Below are positions 21,150-33,100 of a stretch of DNA of 64,000 nt, in pieces. The stretch is taken from assembly GCF_032854445.1 (NCBI RefSeq), contig NC_088295.1, positions 60,493,249 to 60,557,248 on the forward strand, in the 5' to 3' direction. Positions within the stretch are counted from its first letter, which is position 1, and each line of letters starts with the position of its first letter. Origin of the DNA: Liolophura sinensis. Taxonomy: Eukaryota; Mollusca; Polyplacophora; Chitonida; Chitonidae. The notes below the pieces were generated by a model. The model did no database searches and was not told where the DNA came from. It saw nothing but the letters and a program-made list of their open reading frames with translations. The translations under genes and the position numbers were made by a program.

Positions 21150-24100
21150 GTAAGTATAGGTCTAATGTATACCTACATCAAGCGACATGTTCAGTTAAAG
21201 GAAAAAGGCTAGAAAAAAGGTAAAAGATTTACAATGACAGTAGCAATCGTTGTAAAATTATGCATTTCATAAACGGCCTATATATTACTTCAAGGCGCGT
21301 TTCAACGGTTTCCTTTATTGTAGATTTTACGGCAGAAAGAAGTGCTTTAATTTGGAATTGTTAAGTATTTTTAGTTTCATGGCTATGCACTGAAAAGTCC
21401 TGTAAGTTTCGTGTACATACTTCGCCTTGTGGCCCGTAGTGGGGACCATTGTGTCTTGTGTAGTGATTTCAGTCAACGTCACAAATTTTCATAACCAAAA
21501 CTAACGTGATATTCCATTCTTAAATTTCTTCCGTCTTTCTGCATCGTATGTGTTGTGAACTTTCTGTTCATCGTGTTCAATAAAGTCGCCATGTTAGATA
21601 TATAAATAGGTACAATCAAATTCCAGATGAGATACATATATTCACTGGTGACGAGTGAACCTCACTCGACTTGGATCTTGATTAATTCAGCGTGAAAACA
21701 GAATGGTCGGGTAATCACACTTCACAGCAGTCAGTATCGAATGTATGCCCCATTAGCATAACGAAGAGCGTGAACTGTGATATTCCATTCTTAAATTCCT
21801 TCCGTCTTTCTGCATCATTTATGTTTTAAATTTTCTGTTCATCGTGTTCAATAAAATCGCCATGTTGGACATATAAATAGGTACAATCAAATTCCAGATG
21901 AGATACATATATTCACGGGTGAATATAAATGATAACGTAGTAAGGCACACGACTTGGATCCTGATTAATTCTTGCGCATATAACATGACAGGAGTATGAC
22001 ATTGGGCACAAAGTATACTCAACAAAAATATAAAGGCCCGAAGAGATTTGATATTGTTTTCTCTCAGTAATAAATAATGTGTTCACTCAACAATTAAAGT
22101 AGGTATTCATTATCAATTGTGGCTTCAGTTTTCACCAAAATTTCATATTTTAGGGCAATAATTCAGGAGCTACGACAGCGTGAAAACAGAGTGGTCGGTA
22201 ATCACAGTTCACAGCAGTCACTATCGAATGTGCCCACCATTAGCATAACGAAGAACGTGAACTGTGATTGTCGACGCGATTCACACTGCCATTATTTAGG
22301 AAAACATGATCAAATTTATCATGTATAGTTTCTCCAGGTTTATCTCCACCATCTAGTGATTATTTTGGGAAACATTATCAGTATGCATGTTTAGACAAAC
22401 ATTGTGCAAATATAAATCTATAGCTCACTAAAATATAGGGCCAACTGTATTGTAGTTGAAGGGACATTACTCGTTTTTCGCTGTAGTATTCTTGTATGTA
22501 TGGTTAAATTTGCTAACCTGGCGTGCACCTCGCGCCTTTACTTAGGCTACTTATATAAAATCAATGTAATTTTGTCATGAAAAGCTTCAGAATGTTTTTA
22601 ATTCATGGCGCAATGCTGTTTAATTGGTACATGTTAAATTCACATACATATAATACTTATTTCATCCAAATAATCCAAATTTAATAACAATAATTAGGGT
22701 AATAATCATTGCATTATCAAAGCATCAAAAATAAGAATCAGTTATGCTGACATGTTAGGAGAGCACCATTGAACCCAAATCTAGGGTACATGTGTAACTT
22801 TTTTGCATAATGCAAAATGCATGCATGGTTTCTTGTATATACATGTACATTTACACGTGTTTTACATAATGATCGCTCTTTAACACTGTCTAGAAACCAG
22901 TAAGAATAAATAATTTTGTACATGTTCGTTGTTTCCATTTTAGTAGTATCCGTGTCCAGTCTGTCAATCACAACACCAGGAGATGTCTTAGCCGGTCGTC
23001 CGTTTACCCTGGAGTGTAAGATAACCAGATCAGCGGGTGACAGGAATAGAACGGCCTGGTATAAGAACAACTCCGTAATATACCTATCCCGTGATTGTAA
23101 CACGTCAATACCAGTATTATCAGCCGGGTTATCAGGGGGATGCCAACACGTCAACGGTGAAGAAGTTTACACAGTGACAATACAGAACGTCACAGAAGAC
23201 ACGGGCCGGGTTACATGGATATGTCTGTACAAAGGACAGAACATCAACGTTACCCTGGATGTTAAAGGTGATTTGTGAGGAGTCAGCTTAATTATAGAGG
23301 GACACATAGCTTAGCACAGTATGTTTTTCACAATGGCAATTTTTTCCGACCGGTAACAGTTATTCTAGGTCAATGCAACATGAATAACTGATATCCTCCA
23401 TCTATTGTGAGGTGAATAATGTCGCCTGAGACGTTCAAAGTATTCTTACAACGTGTTCAACATTTAATCGCTTTTCAAATCAAGACAGAATTCAAATGTG
23501 TTCCATGTTTGAGCCATATATTTCATGTTTGAGACGTGTGCTCCATGTTTAAGACATGTGCTCCATGTTTGAGACATGTGCTCCATGTTTAAGACATTTA
23601 AAATTTAAAAACGTGAAGTGCGTTATGCCGCACACCTACATGAATATGTCTTATTACATACATCGCACACTTTAATGTGTATCGTCTTTTTAATACTTCG
23701 CACACTTACATAACTATCATCTTATGACATACATCCAGCTTGTCTGTTGATACACTTTTGTTATTCATACATGTATATAGTTTACGTACACGGGTATGCA
23801 CCATAATAGTCTACCTTACATATACAAGCCACACCCGTTACACCTACATGTCGCTGTGTACATCAGAAAATCCCCTTGATAACCATTTGCTTAAAAAGGA
23901 ACATTATACAGACTTGTGTTTGTTTAAAGCGGACATTTCCGTCGTTTAAAATTATTTTCATCAAAGAAAAAGTAGCTCTTCCATTTAACCAAACTATACA
24001 TTTTTGTCAAAATGTTTCTGAAAATAATTGAAATAAAAATCGTTGGTCTTTATGTTATTAGGCAAACTATTGTTTCTAAGACAAAGATTTTTTAAAAAAA

Positions 24101-27100
24101 TGTAATGCCCGATTAGGGGCTCCTTAGTCTACAGTTAAAGATGCAAATATTTAAGCCTGTTAAAACCTTGTTCAGTCTGACGGACCATATAAGCACAAAC
24201 CTTTATTAAGTAACATTTATTGGTCTCGATCTCCGCCTTTATTTTGTGACATTCTGCATGTCGTCAAATGTGTTTTACAGGGGTTGTTGTGGTGTCTTGA
24301 GTGAGTTCCAGGACATTCAGATGTTAACCAGAGTGGACTGGCTGACAGCTATGCCAAGTAGTCGTTCTCGTCATATGTAATGTCCATGTACAGCTTTCTC
24401 ATGACAAGGCTAATAAGGATTACTTTATCTACAAATGGCAAGAGAAATGGAACAGATGTCAAATAAAGGGAAACTTCTGTTTCTTGTCCAGCCATCCGTA
24501 ATGATCTCCAACTTTAATCCACTGTCCAGGGAGACCGATGTTTTAATTTGTCACGTGATTTTACACCACTTTCCTGTAAACATGCATCGTGTCCGTTTAG
24601 GTCGCTACCCCAATAGAAACTGTCAGAATTGTCTATAGTCCAAGACACAATTCTTTATTTATTGCACTGCGCAAGTCCCACTATTGCTCGCAACAGGCTT
24701 TCCTGACTTGCAGCCTCTACCTGTATGTCAGCTCTCACTTACAGCAGGAAAAAGATATTTGAGGCGGTTGTCAGATTTGCCATGCAAAGAATTACATATG
24801 TTCTTTCTGAAGTGACTGGTGCATGCGATATACTAGAAATGGGTATCTGTTTTTTTGTATTTTGTCAAGTTTAATTCATTATTTATTTTAGGTTGATTCT
24901 GACGCCCAGATGTTGTGTGAATAGTGTAAAAATTTCCATGCACCAATAAATTCAAGAGACCGACCAACCAGCCAGTCAGTCGGATAGTACAGGGAGATTT
25001 TTTTTCCACAAATGATATTATAACCATTTTTTCCAGTGGAGGAGGGCTTAAAACTTAACAATAGTTTTAAAATAGCATTCACCGGATGTCGGCATGACAT
25101 GAACAGTTGTTATATAGAAACAACTACACATTTTCCCAAAAATTGAATGCTCACAAAATCAAGGAAAGTAATTTTGATAAGAACACTGACGAAAGTTGAA
25201 AACCAATAATGTTTCTGCCTCTTATGGAACACAGGGTGCTCAAAGGGGATAACTTAATACGCTATAGCCCTGCTGTTGATCTGTTGCGTTTTTTGTATGA
25301 TATAGAGTGCTTATAAAGGATTCGTGGAGTGTAGCAGGAAATGAAGTAATAAACGTTAATGACAAGTTGATTCTCCAGAATGACGAGGTTTTCGTTTCAT
25401 TTATGTTAAACATTTCTTATTATCGGTTGTAGAGGATTTGTTGATTATTGATGAAGCACGTATACTGGGTGTGGAAGTTAGATCACATATAAAGTGAAAA
25501 GTCTTTGCGTGTACTCTTGTTCAGAATTACGTTTTAAGCGAATAAGAATGTAGATAAAGGTTAAGGAAATAATTGTATTAATCGGTTTGATGCTTTTGTT
25601 TGCTTTCATTTTTCGAGTGAGGACTGCATACTTGAATTCAACCTATCGTCACGTTTTCTAGTGTTTTGAAACTTCAGGTACTGCAGGCATAACTGTCTCA
25701 CCGGAAGTATGCTCAAATGGTAATTTCAACCATGCATTTTTTTCCATCTTTGTTTTTCGCAAAAAAGCAGAGGCCGATAGGTTCATTGCAATTTGGCCCC
25801 AAGTAAAGTTGTGCTTTTTGAATCTGTGGATGGTATTTTCCTCTTTGTCTAGACGCCCACATCTTATTAAAGATATGTAGTTTTGTTCTAGAGAAATAAA
25901 AAGATGACAAACTTTGACTTAGTCCAAACTTTCTGAATTTGACAATTTGCCTCAGTAAATATTTTCCGATTGTCATCAGTCAATTCAATAATCAACAAAA
26001 TGTGTAATATTTCATCTTCTCAGTACCGGTGAATCGGGTGACCCTGACGAACACCTCAGATACAGTACTAGCTGGTAAACCCACCAACGTAACCTGTGTG
26101 ACCTCGGCCAGTAAGCCCCAGGCCTGCATAAGGGCGTACATACGGAGTTCCGGTAATGTCCGGGAGCTAGAACCGCGTGCCTGTAACCACGACTCCAGCT
26201 CGGTACAGGCCACAACACAACGTGTAATTTACACGCATTTTACATAATAAACACTCTTTTAACACTGTCTAGTAACCAGTAAGAATAAATCATTTTGTAC
26301 ATGTCCGTTGTTTCCATTTTAGTAGTATCCGTATCCAGTCTGTCAGTCACAACAATGGGAGATGTCATAGCCGGTCGTCCGTTTACTCTGGAGTGTAAGA
26401 TAACCAGACCGGCAGGTGACAGGAATATTATGTCCTGGTATTACAGCTATAATCAGAACATATCCCATATATACTCCACCCGTGTGTGTACACCGTCAAT
26501 ACCGGTATCATCAGAATCACCAGCAGGGTTATCAGGGGGATGTCAACACGTCAACGGTGAAGAGGTTTACACATTGACGATAGAGAACGTCACACAAGAC
26601 ACAGCCCAAGTCACATGGACATCTCAGTATAAAGGGCAGGACATCGACGTTACCCTGGATGTTAAAGGTGATTTGTGAGAAGCCAGTTTTATTATAGAGA
26701 AACACATAGCTTAACACAGTATGTTTTTCACAATGACATTTTCTTCCGACGGGTAGCTGTTATTCAAGGTCAATGCAACATGAATGACTGATCTCCTCCA
26801 TTTATTTTTATGAACATGGACTACATGTCATAAACATGGAGCACATGTCTCAAACATGGAGCACACATAGAACACGTTTGAAGCCTGTCTCGAAAGTGGA
26901 AGATTAAATGTTAAAGACATTGCAAGAAGACTTTGAACATCTCAGGTGATATTATTCATTTAAAATTTAGAAACATGTGAAGTGGGTCATGGTGCACACT
27001 TACATAACTATCGTTTTCATACATACATCAAGCATGTCTGTTGATGAATTTTTGGTGTTCATATATAGTTTACATACACGCGTATGCACCATAATAGCCT

Positions 27101-30100
27101 ACCTCACATCCCGTACACCCGCTGAGGAATCCGAAAAACCAGTGGATAATATTTTCCTTGTCTGAATGTCTGAATAAAAACAGAACATTATACATGCTTA
27201 GGCGTGTTCTAGACCGTCATTTCCATCGTTTGAAAATATTTTAATCAAAGAAAAAGTAGGTCGTCTATTTAAACCAAACTATATATTTTTGTCAAAATGT
27301 TTCTGATAATAATTGAAATAAAAATCGTCAGTCTTTATGTTAATAGGCAAACTACTGGTTTTCCCACATAAAAAATGTAATGCCCGATTATGGGCCATTC
27401 AGTCTACAGTCAAAGGTGCAAATATTTAAGTCTGCTCAGTCTGGCGGACCATTTAACTTCATTAAGTAACTTACATTAGTCTCGATCTCCGCCTTATTTT
27501 ATGGCATTCTGCATATCGTCAAAAGGGTGTTTTATGGTGTTGTTGTTGTGTCTTTGGGGTGAGTTCCTGATGATTCAAGTGTTGGCCAGAATGGATTGTC
27601 TGACAGCTATGCCAAGCAGTCGTTGTCCTCATATGTAATGTCGATGCTAATAAGGAGTATTTTATCTACAGACGGCAAGAGAAATCGAACAAATGTCAGA
27701 TAAATTTCTTGTCCAGCCTTCTGTAATGCTCTCCAACTTTAATCTGCTGTGGAAGAAGATGCATTAATTTGTGGCGTGATTTTACACCACTTTCCTGTAA
27801 TCATTCATCTTTTCCGATTAGGTCACTACCCCAATAGGAACTGTCAAAATTGTCTATAGTCCGAGACACAATAATTCTTTATTTATTGCTCTGTGCGAGT
27901 CCTACTATTGCTCGCAACAGACTTTCCTGACTTGCAGCCTTTACCTGTATGTCAGCTCTCACTTACAGCAAGAAAAGCATATTTCAGGCGGTTGCCAGAT
28001 TTGCCATGCAAACAATTAAATATGACCTCGTTTTGAAGTGACTAGTGCATACTATGTACTAGAGAAGGGTATCTGGTTTTTGTGCGTGTGTTTTGTTAAG
28101 CTTACTTTGTTATTTATTTTAGGTTGATTCTGACGCCCAGATGTGGTGTGAATTGTGTAATAAGTTTTATAAATAAGAAGAATATTCTTAAAGGTTGAGG
28201 AAATAATTGTATTCATTGGTTTGATGCCTTTGTTTGCTTTCATTTTTTCGAGTAAGAAATGTATGCTCAAATTAAACCTATCGTCACGTTTTCTAGTGTT
28301 TTGGTGGGCGTGTTGATCCTTATTGGTGCTCAGAAATGTATTGTGTGTGAAGGCCATATTTAAATGAGAGATTATGCCGCCAGCTGTGTAGTTGTCCGCA
28401 CCACAACACATTTGTACATCAAAACCCATGGTGAACATCCACAGTATGTAGACGTGGTCATGAGATCTGGTCACACTGAATGTATCTTTCAATCGGTTTT
28501 TCATGACGGATATCGGATATCGAAATATGCTGCCAAACTATTTTGTTGCCAAGTATAGCGTTCTAAGAATTGTCTTTTAGAATATAACAGCTGGGTTAGT
28601 GTAAAGTTTTCCGTATACCATACAAACAATTTCAGTATACATTGTATCATATATTACAGATATTTTTTGTATCACAGGTATTTACAGAGAGGTCATCGTC
28701 CATGTGCAAATCATTTATGCCCATTATGGCTAGAGTACACACAAAATCCAAAGCTTCTTGAGATTGTGTTTTGGAACTAAAGGTGCTGCAGGCATAGCTG
28801 TCTCACACTAAGCATGCTCAAGCGGTCAATTCACCCAGGCGTCGTTTTTCGCAACAGAGCTGACGGCGATAGGTTTATTGCAATTTAACCGCAAGTAAGG
28901 TTATGCTTTTTGAATCTGCGGAATGGTATTTTCCTCTTTGTCTAGACGTCCACCTCTTATTAAAGATATGTGATTTTGTTCTAGAGAAATAAAAAGATGA
29001 CAAACTTTGACTTAGTTCAAACTGAATTTGACAATTTGCCTAAGTAAATATTTTCCGATTGTCATCAGTCAATTCAAAAATCAAGAAAAATGTGTAATAT
29101 TTCATCTTCTCAGTACCGGTGACTCGGGTGACCCTGACGAACCCTCCATATACAGTACTAGCTGGTAAACCCACCAACGTAACCTGTGTGACCTCGGCCA
29201 GTAAGCCCCAGGCCTGCATAAGGGCGTACATACGGAGTTCCGGTAATGTCCGGGAGCTAGACCCGCATGCCTGTAACCAAGACTCCATCTTGGTACAGAC
29301 CACAACACGGACACTGACGTTTACAGCTAGTGCCGAGGAGAACGGAGCTGAGCTGTACTGTATCGCCTCCAACCGTGTGACGGATCCTCCTGTACGCTCA
29401 CAAGTCTACACACTCAATGTACAGTGTGAGTATTCACTTGAATAGAATCATATTGTACATATTATGTTAGTAGTCATATAAATATAGAGAACCAGGTCTT
29501 CAATGCATCGATGCAATTTCGATGTATAGCTAATATGTGTGATGTCTGCTGAGTAAAAATATTTGAGACCAAGCTTTGCTGATCTCAAATACATCATCAT
29601 ACCCAGGTGAGCTGGATCAAACCATGTGAGGACATTGCTCAAGTATGATTACCTTTCTGGTGAATACATAAGAACAGTTGCAGCGGAACCATTTCCGAAG
29701 TCGGGGGCTAAGCATCAATTTAAGCCAGGGTCCAGGGATCCGTCCTGTGGAAAATGACTGCGTTGTAGTAAAACGAGTGTCGTGATATGTGCTAATGTAG
29801 CTACACGTATTAGGCACCGAGGGAAAATTTCTTTTTCCTTCTGTTTGTTGGAGAACTTTGCTATGTTTAACAATGATGTTCGAGTATTAAAAATTATCTG
29901 TCTACTAATATTATAGTGTTTATCTAGAACAAACGCGGGCCACTTTTGCTGATATCAGTCATGTATTTCATATATACTAATATACATGTATTATATACGT
30001 GTTAAGCAGGTTCTCTTAACGTTGGAATGGGAATTCCTTGGAACTTGTACATTTTCCTTACTTTCCATGTTTATATGGCAGCAGAATTACACGATTGATC

Positions 30101-33100
30101 CCGATGTTGTGCAGTGTAACAACACAACATGCATATCAAAGACTTCTGAACAACAACCAGAAACACGTGATGTTAGAAGCAACTAGTATGTTTCGGTTTT
30201 CGTTCAACCTCTAACGATATTACAATCCATCTTACTCGATATACAAACTGTGTCTTCTGTAACTCAAGGGACAAGCGTAATACTAACCGTGCACAGTTTA
30301 CAACAGATGACTTTCGGTATTATCAACACCTTCTCAGCAGATAGTAACCTTTCTAATTCAGCTCATACCATTAATCCATCGGGACAAGTAATGAATTTCT
30401 ATGTATGTAAAATATACAATAGTGTATATTTCGCATAGATCCTCCACAGAGTGGCGTCCGCCTGTCAGGTTATGCTAACAACACAGCGGTGGAATCTGGA
30501 CAAAAACTGACCTTGACCTGTCAGGTGGGAAAGGGGAATCCCAAACCAGCGCTCTCCTGGTCATCAGAGTGTGGCCAGACAAACACAATCCCTGGAAACG
30601 ATGGAAGTCAGCAGATCAGTATCACTATAACTGTCAGTCCGTCCCTGAACCAGAAGACGTGTGTGTGTAGAGGGAGTCAGGATGGGGCTATGACAAGATG
30701 GATAGAGCAGAAGAGCAGAACATTTAATGTGTTGTGTGGGTTTGAACATTTTTACCTTTTAGTTTTTTTGTGTATTGAGCAGTTGTATACTCGTTTGAAT
30801 CTATAGCACTATGTAAAGCTCAACAAATACAGCAGATGTATGTATGTATATATGCGTGCAACGAAAACACTGAATATCGCAACAGGTGTTTTTGATTTAA
30901 TGCCTTTTTGCTTTGGCAGAATGACTCTATAGAATGGACAGTAATTACCAATTACCAGATCTCTTTAGAAAAGTTTAGATATTCCTAGGCCATGATAAAT
31001 ACAAAGCTTGAGTGACTTTATTTGTTTAATTATTAGACTGGTGTTTTACGCTACACTCAAGAATATTTTATTTATATGACGGTGGCTAGCATTACAGTGG
31101 GAGGAACCGGACAGACCCCGGGGGAAACCCACGACAATCCACAGGTCACTGGCTGACCTCCGCAGAGGTTGAGTTACATTATTGTTTTAGAATAGCAAAA
31201 CTATCAAATCACATCTCCTTTATAACTGATTTCCCTTTGACATACACCTGGTACGAGTGTGTGTGTGCATTTGTATTGCTTTTGGACACGATAAAGGCTT
31301 CCCATGCTGGTACATGTCTTTTCTGCTACACAATTTTTTTCTCAACGTGCAAATGACCTCGTTAAATTCTGAACTCAGAAGCAGTAGGTTTTTCTACTTT
31401 TTTTTCTAAATTTTATAGGTTTTAGACTTGGCAATTTTTTTTCAGGAAATGTTTTATCTTATTAGCACGATTTCTAAAAAGATAAACATTTCCGATTAGA
31501 GCTTCCAAACTTAATACTCGCTTTCTCCCTACTGATTAAACGTTGGAGATCATGTTTTTCGTCGTTTTCCTTCAGTCTGCAGAATTGGTATTTAGTCTTT
31601 CTGCTTTACCAAAAATGGTGTATAAATGTGTTATAAGCTCGGATACCGTTCTGATTTCTCTTTCTTTCTGCCAGGCAATAAATTAGGCGTGAAAGGAATT
31701 CTGCACTGTATACTGACTATATAGGGGCTAAGACTTTTTTGTTTGGCTGACTGTAAAGTTCATTCTGGAGTACAGGCAGGGAAGTCCACAATAAAATATA
31801 TAGGCTTAATTTCTGTCCACAATATTTTATTACACATAAAGACATTTCACACGTACATGTAGACCGTTACAATCATGGCATAACATTTATATCGTATAAT
31901 GTCCAAATTTCGAATAATTGTGTCAAGGTGACTATTTTATTCAAAACCTTTTCTGGAAAATGATGCATATAGGCACCATGTTTTATGTATTTGTGTTTCT
32001 ATTTACCGTAATGTATGTCATGTTTGTTGATGTATGTAGTCGGACCTGACAGTATACAGCTCCGGGCAGATTTCGGACAATCGGGAAACACAGTCACCGT
32101 CACTGAAAACAGCAACGTGACATTTACATGTAACACCAGTGAATCCAATCCTGCTGCCGTCCTTTTTTGGAACATCAACAGCAGGCCTATAGCAGCAGCA
32201 GAGATATCACAGGTCAGCTCACCGCCAGGGCGCAATCACGGTTACCTGACAACACAAAGGTACAAAGTGAGAGTTGATCGATATCAGGATGGTGACGTCA
32301 TCAGATGTGGAGCTCGGAGATCTGGTATTCGAAGCAGTAAACGTGTATCTTCCAACCTAACATTGGATGTCAGGTGTAAGTCTTTCTTCATTATGAATGC
32401 AGCTTTAATATGAACATCTTTACAATTTGTTGATTGGTCTTAATATCCATGTATGTTTTTTTTAATTTCTGATGTTTCAGCCTACATATTACAGCATAGT
32501 CCAAGCCGTATACCATTAAGTGAGGCTACACTAAACATTCTCCCACTGCAAAGTACACTGAATCGGCAATGACGGAAGGTAAAACGACGAGGGACGAGCC
32601 CAGGCCAAATATGTAGCAGTTTTCACCCTAAGACGACATATCTAAAATGCTTCTTATCATATAACGACAATATTCTGATATTTTATATTGTTGACCTAGA
32701 AACAGCCTCAGCACAGAAGACCTTAAACATGATGACTTCGGGCAATACAAATTTGTTGCTGAAAATGGCGTTAGATCTTCTGAGTTCATCATGTCTTTTA
32801 ACTTCATAGGTAATGTAGTATTCTCACTTACAATGGGATATATGCTCATTACCCAGCATGTATCATACATCCGATCGTTAACCCACAAAGCTGACCTCCT
32901 AATAAGTGAAGCAGTCTTGAATACGTCATTAAACATGGATCAAATTATTAAATAGATATGGTATATAAAATGCATGGCCAAGTTCAACGTTTATATAAAC
33001 TTCCTTTATTCAGATAAGAAGTTTTGAATGGAATCAGGTCATGTCTGCACTGTAAATCAGATTGAGTGAGTGAGTGCTTGGGCTTTAACGTCGTACTCAA

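Larger units (their letters stand above)
22848..29425 (+). repeat. 3.4 kb tandem duplication of the Ig1-Ig2 block
   Basis: Unit one runs about 22848-26218 and unit two about 26220 to 29295 or beyond, each with Ig1 exon, long intron and Ig2 start. The joint falls inside Ig2a. Introns still align with small indels. Confidence 0.85.

Noticed and set aside
28052-28504. 150-codon minus frame in a gene 2 intron
   Set aside because: No domain and not preserved in the paralogous intron 23268-26023.
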